In this document: one piece after another, positions 1 to 11,178 of the stretch
How positions within the stretch are numbered: position 1 is the stretch's first letter
Layout: each line of letters starts with the position of its first letter
From: Saussurea involucrata
Taxonomy: Eukaryota; Streptophyta; Magnoliopsida; Asterales; Asteraceae
Reading direction: 5' to 3'
NCBI GenBank assembly: GCA_033807775.1
Contig: CM066312.1
Location: forward strand, 27,067,696-27,131,695
DNA length: 64,000 nucleotides
Notes under the pieces: generated by a model
Seen by the model: the letters and a program-made list of their open reading frames with translations, nothing else
The model's database searches: none
Told to the model about the DNA's origin: nothing
Made by a program: the position numbers and the translations under genes

Positions 1-523
1 CAATCGGACGGCCTTAAGATCGATTTAAGCATCGATTCAAGGGTGTAGGTGTGCGAAAATGATAGGTGATTCGAAATGAGATATATACCTGTGATTTAAT
101 AAGTCGAAGTCGATCGAGAATGATCAACACAGTAGAGGATCCGAATAGAGGGTTTTCGAGAGGGTTTTGAGTATTAGAATCCGGAAAAGTGAAACAATGG
201 GATATCCTGGTTTTTATAGGACCAAGGTATCTGGGTGGGTTGTCCGGATACCTATCCGGTCCAGAAACCTATCCGGATAGGATAGTTTCCGGATACCCTT
301 TCCGGACACTTGTGGAAACTTTGAAAAATACCCTGAAAATTCCCATTTTGACATTTTTTTACCCAAAAACATTGAAGGAGTTTTGAAAAATACGCTCCCC
401 CTCAACTTTTGCACACAAATGATAAATGCTCCACCTCGGATTGTGCAATTTATGTGATTTTAAGAAAAACTTTGGAATGTCCACACAAAAAAAGACTTAT
501 CATTTTAAAAAAATTGTGTGACA
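1..523 (-). repeat. 3' LTR of outer copia element A (incomplete)
   Basis: On the minus strand, element A's RNase H is followed by a spacer, then a purine run ending GAGGAGGAG at about 524-535, then TGTCACAC from 523. That is the usual polypurine tract to LTR junction. A TATA-like TATAAAAA lies at 211-218 (minus), where a copia U3 promoter would be. The segment at 236-312 holds several copies of the palindrome TATCCGGATA and variants CCGGATAC and CCGGACAC. The other end of the LTR lies beyond position 1, so the boundary rests on the purine tract and TG alone. Confidence 0.45.
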
Positions 524-843
524 CTCCTCCTCAAACGATGAACAAACTTACTTGATAAACAGAAGCTGATATGCTCCCCCTGAACACATGAATAAAATGT
601 GAACCGCATAGATGTATCGAAGATAAATGTAGACGACAGTAAATGAACATAAAAGGAAAACACACGTGAAATGAAAGCAAACAATACCTAATTGATACAT
701 GGATTTAACAGACACGTGTATACGATACAAGTAGAATACAGATGTGAGGAAGTGTGTACTCGATCATCTGGAGTTTAGACAACAGATGATGAGTAGACAG
801 TTCCTCGGAAGTGTATGGAACTTGTATCGGGCGCACGATTTGA
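524..843 (-). other. 3' spacer of element A
   Basis: Non-coding stretch between the end of element A's RNase H and its presumed 3' LTR. A second purine run reading AGGGGGAGC on the minus strand lies near 572-585 and could be an alternative polypurine tract. No convincing coding sequence on either strand. Confidence 0.4.
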
Positions 844-1977
844 TTAAATCTTCAGATTTAGCATACCAAGCTTGGACACAAGATAGTTAAAATGTTTTTC
901 GTCCAAGGGTTTTGTAAATAGGTCTGCTAACTGATGTTCCGTATTAACAAAATAGAGTTCGATTGTACCTCTTTCGACGTGATCCTTGATAAAATGATAC
1001 CGAACGTCTATGTGCTTCGTCTTCGTGTGCTGGACCGGATTGCTGGAAATAGCAATTGCGCTCTTCGAGTCGCAGTAGATGGACACTTGAGAGTAGGTGA
1101 AGTCGTAGTCCTTGAGCTATGTGCGCATCCAAATGACTTGGGAACAGCAGCTCGCGGCGGCCACGTATTCCGCCTCGGCAGTCGATGTGGAGATGCACTG
1201 CTGCTTTTTGGATGCCCAGCTGACTAAGCTATCTCCCAGGAATTGCACATGACTTGATGTGCTCTTTCGATCCAGCATGCTTCTCGCATGGTCCGCGTCC
1301 GAGTATGTCGTGAACTCAAAACTTGTCTCTTTCGGGTATCACAAGCCAAGATCAGCAGTACCTTTTAAGTAACGAAAAATATGTTTGACCGCAATTAAGT
1401 GAGACTCTTTTGGTTTTGACTGAAAACGGGCGCATAGAAACATAGAAAACATTATATCCGGTCTACTCGCCGTCAAGTACATCAAAGAACCTATCATTCC
1501 TCGGTATGTCTTGGTATCCATATCCTTTTCGTTAGGATCGGCGTGTAACTTTGTACCGGGGGTCATGGGAGTTTTCATAGGTGAGGACTGTTCCATCTGG
1601 TATTTCCGAAGAATATCCCGGATGTACTTAGCATGGTTTATGAATATCCCAGCCGACAGTTGCTTAACTTGAAGGCCGAGAAAGAAATTCATCTCACATA
1701 ACATACTAATTTGGAAATACTCTCCCATGAGGACAGAAAAGTTCTTACAGTATTGAGGATTAGTTTAACCGAAAATGATGTCATCTACATAGACTTGGAC
1801 TAAAATTATGTGACCTTTTTCATTTTTAATAAACAGGGTTGTATCGATTTTACCTTTTGAAAAACCTTATTTTATTAAAAATTTAGACAGAGCGCCATAC
1901 CAGGCGCGTGGAGCTTGCTTAAAACCGTATAAAGCCTTTTCTAGAATGTAAATGTGATTTGGCTTTGAGTCGTCGTA
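844..1977 (-). pseudogene. Element A pol, 3' part: end of reverse transcriptase and RNase H
   Basis: This is the C-terminal third of a Ty1/copia polyprotein, which would copy element RNA into DNA and degrade the RNA strand. Reading right to left: the ALYGFKQAPRAWY block of copia reverse transcriptase (about 1890-1935), the catalytic YVDD box (about 1770-1790), then FFLGLQVKQ and SLMYLTASRPDIMF (1340-1728). RNase H follows with TSTAEAEYVAA near 1150-1190 and LADLFTKPLDE near 880-910, ending at 844. It is broken: a stop replaces the expected Trp after the RYLKGTADLGL block near 1337, and frames change between 1729 and 1780 and near 1087-1200. It continues at 9524 across inserted element B. Confidence 0.9.
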
Positions 1978-1982
1978 GAACC
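1978..1982. repeat. Target-site duplication GAACC, left copy (element B)
   Basis: GAACC directly precedes the TG of B's left LTR. An identical GAACC at 9519-9523 directly follows the CA of its right LTR. Removing B and one copy rejoins element A's reverse transcriptase. Confidence 0.95.
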
Positions 1983-2867
1983 TGTTTGGGCAAAAAATCA
2001 CGTCGCTCGACCGCGACCAGAACAAGTAAGACGTATGATTAGGGACTATATCTTGTATTAAGATAAGGTCTTGACAAAGACCCAGAACACCATCGTCGTC
2101 CCTCATAAAAGGTAAGTCGAGAGTTCCGTACGACGCTCGACCATAGTGTCGCCCGATCCGCACGACTATTACATAAGGACGTGCGACCTCGACCAAAGCT
2201 AACGTTCACCATGACCGTTTGTTAAGTGTTTAATGCAGGAGTAAAAGTCATTGAGGAGCAACGACTATAACCGACGCAATCATTAAACAGCCGGTGACCG
2301 TAACGGACGAAGATCATTACTCCGTCGACCGTTTCCAACCGTTAAGGCCATTAAAGGAGCATTTATGGATGAAGCTAAGGACGCGAAGACTATAAATATC
2401 AAGCTCAATCTACATTTCAAGACATCGAATATCCGGCGATTAACAACCGAAGAAATATTCAAGAACACCTGAAGTGAAGAACCATTATTCTAAGTATCGC
2501 TCTCGACGCACGACAACAGCCCTCGACCAGTAGTTCACACTTTGTTTCGTACACGACAAACACTTGTTTTTACGTTCAAACACTTGTACTTTACATTTCG
2601 AAGCATTTTTTTCATCTGTATTTTAATCACTGTACGATCGACACCAGTATCCAAGGACATCGCCCCTGATTGGCGACCATAGTATAGCGACAACACCCAC
2701 TGTCGTCCGCAGGTTTTTTCCTCGTTTGAGGTTTTTCCTGCGTCATCAAATCCCTTGTTTCTTTATTTTTATCCTCATTGCACGTCTCGTCGAAAGATTC
2801 TTTCTTTAGTTGTTTAAGTCCACATCGACCTTAAGTTGTCCCTTTGGTGCGATTTTTGGCATTAACA
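1983..2867 (+). repeat. Element B 5' LTR
   Basis: Begins TGTTTGGG and ends TTAACA. It matches 8635-9518 along its full length with scattered substitutions. No coding content. Confidence 0.93.
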
Positions 2868-2870
2868 GTT

Positions 2871-2889
2871 TGGCGCCATCCGTGGGACC
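2871..2889 (+). other. Element B primer-binding site
   Basis: TGGCGCCATCCGTGGGACC starts four bases after the LTR. The TGGCGCC start fits pairing with a tRNA ending GGCGCCA. I cannot name the tRNA with certainty; it is not the initiator-Met type used by most other elements here. Confidence 0.7.
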
Positions 2890-2968
2890 ACATCTAGAGA
2901 AAATCCTCGACGAACGTGCATTCTACTAATAGTTTCTTGGAGTTTCTTCTATTTTCTGTTGCAGGAAA

Positions 2969-5264
2969 ATGGCAGCCCCTGGAAATCCGCAGCAAGCCGT
3001 CGCTCAGATGTATCGGGAGCTCGAGGTTGCCAGGAATCAACTCAATGCAATGGCAGAGCAGAATCGCAGAGCAGCTGAAGAGCTCGCGCGGCTAAGGAAT
3101 CCTTTTGGACCCCAGAATGGTCCTAGACTATTCATCCAGAATCCAGGTCCGGGACCAAGCCCGTCCGCGCAGAATCAGCATCTCGGTCCATTCATGCAGA
3201 ATCAGCAACCGGGTCCGTTCATTCCGAATCCCCAGTCTGGGCAGATTCCCCCTCAGCACATCCGACCACCACCCTTGAACAATGGATCCCAACCATTGCA
3301 AAGTGGCGCCCAATCGTTTCCAGCAAGGATCGCAATCTTTCCAGCAGAGATCGCAGCCATTTCAGCATGGACCACAATCGTTTCAGAATGGACCGCAACA
3401 ATTCCACTATGGCTCGCATCCATATTTTGTTCCATTCAACGGGGACACCAATGGTTCGTCGCTTGGTAATGGCACTAGTCCAGGGACCAATCCCACGAAA
3501 GGGGCAAATCCTGATCTTAACGATCCCGTCGCCTAGCGTTTGAAGATGTTAGAAGACCAAAATGACTGCTTCCTGTCCTTGCTCGCCAAGTTGCCTGGGG
3601 CAGCCGTGCCTGTCGACGTTGAGCCTCGCTCGGGGTATCAGGCGTCGCCCTTCATCGACGAGATCGCCACCGTCGAGGTCACAAAGAAGTATAACATTCC
3701 TGCCTTCACTCCTAAGTATTCGGGTGTGACCGATCCAACCGAGTATGTCGCGCAGTATAAGCAGCTCATGTGGATGATCTCGATTCCACACATGTACCAG
3801 GAAGTATGCATGTGCAAGAGTTTTGGGGCGACTCTCACTGGTCCAGCTCTCCAGTGGTTGATCAATCTCAAACCCAAATCTATCGGGTCGTTCGCCGAAT
3901 TGGTCAACCAATTCTCCCGGCAATTCGCCAGCAGTCGTAAGATGGAAAAGCAGACTAGTGATCTGTACTATGTTGTGCAGAAGACCAATGATTATATTCG
4001 AAGTTATTTCAATAGATTCAATGCTGAAATAATCAGTATCCGTAATTGTGACATCAAAACTGCGATCGAATCTTATAAGCGTGGTCTAGACGATAGTTCA
4101 GGTCTATATATCGATCTGACCAAGTATCCCCCAGAGACTTTCGAAGACGTCCGAGCTCGAACCCTAGCATATATGAGGGTCGAAGATGATGCCGCCTTTC
4201 GTCGCAAGCACACTGACGACAAGAAGTCGTTAGGCGTCAGAAAGCCAGAGTTCAAGACAAAGGTTGTTTCCAGAATAGAGCCAGCGCGGCAAATTTCAAA
4301 TGTTCGTTTCAAGACGAAAGCAGAGGCCAGGACCGCGACTAAGTTCACTCAGTACCCCAAGATATCCTCTTACGTATTCAAAGGATCTGCAAAGGACTTA
4401 GTCGGAGCTCTGAAGACCGCTCAAGCTACCATTCGATGGCCAAAAAAGTCCGACCTGGACGATGCTAAGAAAGACAAATCAAAGTGGTGCGACTTCCATG
4501 CCGATCATGGTCATGCGACAGATGACTGTATCGCATTGAAGAAGGAACTAGCATATCATTTTCTGAAAGGAAATCTCAAAGATATCATCGATGATGTTGC
4601 TATTTCAGCTAACGGATATCGAATGACGACCCCCGAGCATGCGAAGGTCGTCAATTGCATCACCGGTGGTTCAGATGTGTGTGGTCTGACGTATTCAGTG
4701 GCCAAGCGTCATGCCAGTCAGGCGCCCGATAATTGGCATATTCCTCGCTCGTCTAGACCCAAAGGAGATTTGGAGCTAGAAGCCATGAAGATTGTGTTCG
4801 ACCACGTCAACCTTGGCGACTCGTATCAGAAGCATCACGACGGGTTGATCATTCAGATCACGGTCGGTAACTGTCTAACACGTCGAGTCTTGATCGACGG
4901 GGGCAGCTCAGCAAATGTTATTTTTCTCAACACCATCAAAGCCATAGGAATCGATCGCTCGGAAATAACCCGACGTTCGACGACTTTGGTCGGTTTCAAT
5001 GGAGAAGCGACGAGCACCTTCGGAGAGATAATCTTGCCCGTTTACGCCGGAGGAGTCAACAAGCAGACCAAGTTCAGTGTCATCGATTATGCGTCAGCCT
5101 ATAACATCATCTTAGGACGACCATGGATCCATGATATGAAATCCGTTCCCTCGACGTATCATCAAATGTTGAAATTCCCTACGCCATGGGGAATCAAGGA
5201 GATTAAGAGTGAGCCAAAAGTCGCTCGTGAGTGCTACAAGTCAACCTTGAAGCCGCGAAAATAA
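2969..5264 (+). pseudogene. Element B gag-protease (frameshift and stop)
   Basis: Gag forms the particle and the protease matures it. The leader part from ATG 2969 is a coiled-coil-like stretch followed by Gln/Pro/Asn-rich repeats (2969 to about 3310). The frame then shifts by one near 3310-3325 and continues at 3282-3533. A TAG at 3534-3536 interrupts it just before a 574-codon open frame (3540-5264). In that frame, residues about 55-210 are a retrotransposon gag domain, residues 317-330 are a Cys/His knuckle-like CxFHxxxGHxTxxC, and residues 445-550 are an aspartic protease with IDGGSSANVIF at the active site and ILGRPWIH near the end. Asp-Gly-Gly replaces the commoner Asp-Thr/Ser-Gly. The frame stops soon after the protease with no pol behind it. 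Confidence 0.85.
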
Positions 5265-6025
5265 TCCAAAGTCACAAGATCAGTCTCTCGACAGGTTCGT
5301 TCCTCTATCCCTAAATTAATATCTTTTTCACAGAGATAAGTCTACTATGGTGCCCGGTCGCACGACAACATAGTCAACGCAGGACAATATTTCTCCGTGT
5401 CATTCTGTCATTTAAAACCTATCTTTTCCTCCCAAAAAGAATAAGGTAATAAATGACAGGGGGAAAATAGAGAGTCTGAAATGGTACGTTCTATAACTCT
5501 TTTTCATACGATTTTTTCTCACAAAACGTTTACTGACTTAAGCATCGGAGGGTCGTTGGCTAGCCAACGACCAACCCCCGACATCGTTTTATCGCAGAAT
5601 CGCACGACAGATTATCGCAGAATCACACGACAATAATCACTAAGTCTACTATATGACTTTAAATTCGCAGGGTCGCACGACATACATGATCAGGTCTGTG
5701 ACTTGATCATCCCTCCATAGGGGCATACGATACAAACTCATTATACGATCTAATCGTACGATCGCAAAGTCTAAACGATTTTACCCCTAAGTCTCTTAAC
5801 TTAGAAAATGCTTTAATCGCGTGTTCACATATTTGTTTTACTCGTCGTATTACAATGTATGCCTCAGTCGCATGATTTCCTATGTGTCCTATGTTCAAAT
5901 TCATAATTAAACATGGTTTGGATAAAGCATAAAGTTCAAACAAAAGTTGCGTTCATTATATAAACCATCGAGTACATAATCGACCACTAACGGTCGAGCA
6001 GCACAAACAAACAAATACATTTTTT
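5265..6025. other. Element B non-coding spacer
   Basis: No convincing coding sequence. It separates the plus-strand gag-protease from the 3' end of the antisense gene, at the place where pol would normally be. It contains several copies of a word like GTCGCACGAC (near 5350, 5590, 5620 and 5670), GTCG and CGAC being inverted arms around CA. Confidence 0.6.
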
Positions 6026-8227
6026 CTAAGGTTGTGGAGGAGCATCGATCACAACCTTGTCCGATACCTCATCCTGAAAACCCTCGTTAGCCACCTCCTC
6101 TTCGACCTCCTTCTCGTCATCCAAGTCGAGATCTCTCTTGGTCCCGACTCTCTCATAAAAGAGACGCAGCTCATCTGACGCTGAAGCCAAAGGATCCTTG
6201 CCCTGCAGGTGACGTCGCATAACTGCCGCACGCGCAGTAAGTCGAGCATAAGAAAAGAAAGACTTATTTTCGTCCTTCAACTCATCAGGCTCCTTCTTCA
6301 AATTTATCACCTTAGCTTTGATTCCCTCGACTTCCTTCCTCTTCGCGGTTACGGATTCCTTCATCCCCTCCAGCTTCTCTCTCTGGTTGCGCATCAAAGT
6401 CAGGGACTCCTTCAAACGCGAGTTTATCTCGTCTCTTGTATGACCGAGGGCATCCAATTCGTCCAGAGCATGGTCAAGGCGCACCGACATCGCTTCTTCA
6501 TGCTCCAAAGCAGCTTTCTCTTTAGCTAACGCTGCATCTTCATCTTTGGTAACAGAAGCCGTTGAAACCTCTATATTCGTCGTTTCGGCCTGCAATGCCA
6601 GGGAAGCTTGGAACGCCTGAAGAATCATAATATGAGCGACATTAGTAAACAACGACAACGACAAATGACAAGTCTTGAAAGAAAGACTTACCAAGAATAA
6701 GAGTCCAGCTACATGGAACTCTTTCTTCTCGAAAGAGAACCCGTCAAAACGCTCCCTAAAAGACTGAAGCAAATATTTTTCCAAATGGGGGAACAACTTC
6801 GTCTCGTCCAAGACATTGTGGTCCAGAAAACTCGACGGCAACGTAAAGTTGACCGTCGTTTCCCCCACAGGTCATTCTGCGCCCCTTTGCCCCTGTCGGC
6901 CGATGAAGGGCCGGATAGGACGACGGGAGACATCATCGCCAGTTGCGCAGTATCCACAGATTTTGCGCCGGTCGTGTCAAACGCAATCGACGCCTTCGCC
7001 TTCCTGGACAAGGAAACCCTCGATGGGTTACCCGTCTTCAAAGACGGTTCCCTCAGAACGGACACCTTTGTCCTCTTTAAGAGGCCCGACCCGGCTATCG
7101 GGACCTCTTTTCTCTTCAGGACTCCCGACCCAGTTGTCGAAACGTCCTTCTCCCTCGCCTCGCGAGCTACTTCGACTTGGGCCATCTCCCTAGCAACAGA
7201 AGATGTCGCATGCGCTTGAGATTCACCTGTACGGTAAAAGAAAGAAATTACACGATTCAGAACAGAGAAAGACCAGGTCAAGCGAAAAGAAGACAAAAAA
7301 ATACTTACCAATTATCTCTACCTCTGGTTCTTCACTCTTCTCTTCCTCCTCAGTCTTCTCAGAGTCCTCCTCTTCTTCTTTCTCCTCTCGACCCATCCTC
7401 ACTCTGTCGCTCAAGAAAACGGTGTCATCATCCTCGTCTATCAAATGACGCGTGACGTACAACCGGTCTTCAGTGCTAAATTCCAAGAACTTTTCTATCT
7501 TAGCCCGAGAAGCATCATCCGGCTCTACCTTATCGAAATCAATATCTACGCATAAAAAAGAAGATCAGTCGAAAAAACAATCGAGCAACAGAATAACATG
7601 AAAACGTACAGTCAAAGGCTCACCCATCATATTCCAACCCTCCCTAATCCAGTCACTATCAGTGTCCAGCGTCGACACCCGTACGAATACGTACCTCTTC
7701 TTCCATCCATGGTCGTTGACCGCAGTATTTAAAACCAGGGTACGATCACCCTTGAACCTTGAAAACAAACTATAGTGACGGTACCGGTCATTCTTGACCT
7801 TATACGCCGTCAGAAGGTCCCTCACATTCATCGGTGGATTCCAGTTGGAGGTAAGTCGTTCGATGATCAAGATAACTCGCCAGAACTGGGGCATCAATTG
7901 CCTCGACGAAAGATCAAATTCACACATGAACTCTTTGACTAAAGGCGAATATGGCCAGTGAAAGCCTATTTTGAACGGGTATTCGTATATAACAACGTAC
8001 CCCTCGGGGCATATTTCCGGTCGAACCTTGCCAACCTTGCTTACGGTAATCCCCATAGGAATCCTCGCTAGACTTCTAAAGTCGTCGAGATCTTCTTCGT
8101 TTTTAATGGTGCTTCTAGGCTCTGTCGACATTGCCAGCCCCGTTAAATTGATTTGCACTTCTGAAAGGCCCCAGATATCCCAGTTTTTTCTAGGCTTTCT
8201 AGCGATAGACTTGCGCCGCATACGCAC
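6026..8227 (-). CDS. Spliced antisense accessory gene of element B (putative gypsy-type transposon domain plus coiled coil)
   Basis: Four exons read right to left. Exon 1 is 8227-7624 (GTG at 8227, ATG at 8221), exon 2 is 7545-7309, exon 3 is 7226-6692 and exon 4 is 6616-6026. Introns 7623-7546, 7308-7227 and 6691-6617 (75-82 bases) begin GTGAGC, GTAAGT and GTAAGT and end TAG, CAG and CAG; coding phase is kept across each. The product would be about 655 residues. Exon 1 holds EGYVVIYEYPFKIGFHWPYS and then QLMPQFWR, resembling the Pfam family named putative gypsy type transposon. Exon 2 is acidic. Exon 4 is a long Glu/Lys/Ala-rich coiled coil with an acidic tail. One single-base frameshift near 6868 in exon 3 breaks this copy. 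Role unknown. Confidence 0.75.
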
Positions 8228-8619
8228 ACTGGAGAGTCGTATCTTATATGATCTCAGAAAAAACTTAAATTAGGTCAAAGATTCTTGCAAGTTTTAATCG
8301 AACGGAAATCCGCAAGAAAAGATCCATCATAATCTTTATTTATGCAGTCGATCATGTCAGGTCGAGCCCTTTGATGATCACCGCGTGCTCTCGTCCCTTC
8401 GTATGACCGCAGGGATCGTCGACACCTGTCATCGACAGTTGGTAAGCACAATCGTGTGTCATCATGACGTCACGACCTCGTTCCCTTTTCAACTTCTCGT
8501 TCAGTTAGAAACGGACCAGTCTAGTTCCAAGGCGATTGAGGTAATTTCTAACTCTAGTCTTATTTCCTATGCGTCTGATTGACAAAATTTAAAACTTAAA
8601 TTTGACATTCAATTTTCAA

Positions 8620-8634
8620 ATTTTGGGGGCAAAC
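8620..8634 (+). other. Element B polypurine tract
   Basis: TTTTGGGGGCAAAC abuts the TG of the 3' LTR, the normal position of the plus-strand primer. Confidence 0.7.
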
Positions 8635-9518
8635 TGTTTGGGTAAAAAATCACGTCGCTCGACCGCGACCAGAACAAGTAAGACGTATGATTAGGGACTA
8701 TATCTTGTATTAAGATAAGGTCTCGACAAAGACCCAGAACACCATCGTCGTCCCTCATAAAAGGTAAGTCGAGAGTTCCTTACAACGCTCGACCAAAGCG
8801 TCGCCCGATCCGTACGACTATTACAAAAGGACGTGCGACCTTGACCAAAGCTAACGTTCACCATGACCGTTTGTTAAGTGTTTAATGCAGGAGTAAAAGT
8901 CATTAAGGAGCAACGACTATAACCGACGCAATCATTAAACAGCCGGCGACAGTAACGGACGAAGATCATTACTCCGGCGACCGTTTCCAATCGTTAAGGC
9001 CATTAAAGGATCATTTATGGATGAAGCTAAGGACGTGATGACTATAAATATCAAGCTCAATCTACATTTCAAGACATCGAATATCCAGCGATTAACAACC
9101 GAAGCAATATTCAAGAACACCTGAAGTGAAGAACCATTATTCTAAGTATCGCTCTCGACGCACGACAACAGCCCTCGACCAGCAGTTCACACTTTGTTTC
9201 GTACACGACAAACACTTGTTTTTACGTTCAAACACTTGTACTTTACATTTTGAAGCATTTTCTTCATCTGTATTGTAATCACTGTACGATCGACACCAGA
9301 ATCTAAGGACATCGCCCCTGATTAGCGACCATAGTATAGCGACGACACCCACTGTCGTCCACATGTTTTTCCTCATTTGAGGTTTTTTCTGCGTCATCAA
9401 ATCCCTTGTTTCTTTATTTTTATCCTCGTCGCACGTCTCGTCGAAAGATTCTTTCTTTAGTTGTTTAAGTCCACATCGACCTTAAGTTGTCCCTTTGGTG
9501 CGATTTTTGGCATTAACA
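8635..9518 (+). repeat. Element B 3' LTR
   Basis: Begins TGTTTGGG and ends TTAACA; near-identical partner of 1983-2867. Followed by GAACC at 9519-9523. The similarity by eye implies a fairly young insertion relative to host element A. Confidence 0.93.
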
Positions 9519-9523
9519 GAACC

Positions 9524-11178
9524 CGTCTGGTTGCAATACATATACCTCTTTCTTGACGACGCCGTTGAGGAAAGCGGTCTTGACATTCATCTGGAAGACC
9601 GTGAAGTTTTTGTGCGGCGTATGCAAGGAACATACGAATCGCCTCGATTCTGGCTACCGGAGCATATGTCTCATTGTAGTCAATTCCCTCTTTCTGGCGG
9701 TATCCTTTGGCCACGAGGCGCGCCTTGTTGTGAAAAACAACACCATCTTCATCTTTTTTGTTCTTGAAGATCCACTTCGTACCGATGACCGTCTTGTGAG
9801 TTGGACGTGGGACGAGTCGCCATACCTTGAGGGCCTCAAATTGGTTGAGTTCCTCTTGCATCGCCATGAACCAGTCCGGATCATTGAGTACTTCAGTGAC
9901 GGTGTTTGGCTCGATCTTGCTTAGAAAGGCGGAGAACAAGCAGAAGTTGGCCGATGCGCCTCGCGTCCCAACCGGAGTGGAAGGATCGCCTATGATCTGG
10001 TGTAGAGGGTGAGCCTTGGTCCATTTGGTGGTGTGTGGAAGCGGCTGTTGAGTCGCGTGAGAGGTGTCCGGATCCACATACCCACCGGTGGGAAGATCTT
10101 GAACTGCTTCAAGTGAAGTCGGTCGGTTCCTTGGAGGAGACGTAGCAGGATTCGTCAAAGGTTGAGCAACTTCCGGTTCCGGGGAATTCAGAGGTTGATC
10201 CTTGTAAGTTGTTGAGGACGAATCTTCGGGAGCGATCTCCGGAATTGGCACAGGTTCCTCCGAGGGATGAGTTGTTTCAGTCGTGGTGTCTGTTGAGCTC
10301 TGAGGGGATTCCAGTGTAATGGCTGGAGTGCTCGTCGAAGGCGGCGGAACGGAGAGATTCGTCGAGTTCTCTATTTGAGCAGCTTCATTCCTAAGTTGCA
10401 CAATTACACGAGGGTTAGGCATGTTAAAGAATTCATCATAGAAGTGCTGAAATAGTAAATCTAAATCAGAAAGATGTGATTTTGACGTAGATGCATGATT
10501 TGGATTTACTAGGGTTTGTGTAGATCCCGAACCTGAAAGTTCGGAAGCTAATACGCCAGTTAAAGCGGGTTCTGAACCGATTTGTTCAGAAGCTAAATCC
10601 GCGGCTTCGTCAAAGGTCAGGTTTACGCTTTTGACGACGGATTTGGTCCGTTTGTTGTAAACGCGATAAGCCTTAGCCTGCATCGAGTATCCGATGAATA
10701 CTCCTTCGTCTGCCTTTGGACTAAACTTCATGAGGTCATCCTTGTCGTTTAAGACGTAACACGTGCACCCGAATGCGCGGAAGTACTTGATATTCGGGAT
10801 GCGATTGTTGATGATCTCGTACGGCGTCTTGTTGAACCGCTTGTTGATTATGGAGCGGTTTTGTGTGTAACACGCAGTTGCAACCGCTTCAGCCCATAGA
10901 AAAAGTGGCAGTTTTGATTGTGACAGCATCGTGTGAGCAGCCTCGACTAGGGTACGGTTCCGCCGTTCTACCACTCCGTTTTGCTGAGGAGTTCTCGCGG
11001 CAGAAACGTTTTGCAAAATATCGACGGATGTCAGGTATTCGTTCACCGTATGGTCCTTGAACTCCGTCCCGTTGTCCGTCCTAATTGTCTGAAATTGCTG
11101 TCGAAGGTTCAGTTGTATGGTCTTTAGATGGGTGATTATGAGTTCCGGGGTTTCGTCTTTGGAGTGCAGGAACTTCAC
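9524..11178 (-). pseudogene. Element A pol, middle part: integrase core and start of reverse transcriptase
   Basis: Right to left: integrase core with RTDNGTEFKD and TPQQNGVVERRNRT (second Asp and Glu of the DDE triad), then the conserved AEAVATACYTQNR region, a Ser/Pro/Thr-rich linker (about 10050-10600), then the reverse transcriptase start with VIGTKWIFKNKKDEDG and ARLVAKGYRQKEGIDYNETY (about 9650-9800). A single-base frameshift near 9615-9625 corrupts the frame before B's insertion point. The upstream part is at 23527, across inserted element C. Integrase inserts the DNA copy into the host genome; this copy is dead. Confidence 0.92.
11174..11178. repeat. Target-site duplication TTCAC, left copy (element C)
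   Basis: TTCAC precedes the TG at 11179. The same five bases at 23522-23526 follow the final CA at 23521. Together they rejoin element A's integrase. Confidence 0.95.

Larger units (their letters stand above)
1983..9518 (+). mobile_element. Element B: non-autonomous Tat-like Ty3/gypsy retrotransposon
   Basis: A complete 7.5-kb LTR element bounded by GAACC duplications. Order: LTR (885 bases), primer-binding site, gag-protease on the plus strand (2969-5264), a non-coding gap, a spliced gene on the opposite strand (6026-8227), polypurine tract, LTR (884 bases). No reverse transcriptase, RNase H or integrase is visible in any frame, so it would need another element's enzymes to move. Gag plus an antisense accessory gene next to the 3' LTR is a layout known from Tat-lineage elements. 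The lineage call is inference from gag, protease and layout, because the usual reverse transcriptase phylogeny is impossible here. Confidence 0.85.

Noticed and set aside
934..1227. Plus-strand frame opposite element A's RNase H
   Set aside because: Antisense shadow of recognisable RNase H coding sequence.
6209..7455. Several plus-strand frames within element B
   Set aside because: They lie opposite the spliced antisense gene, whose exon borders and domains explain the region.
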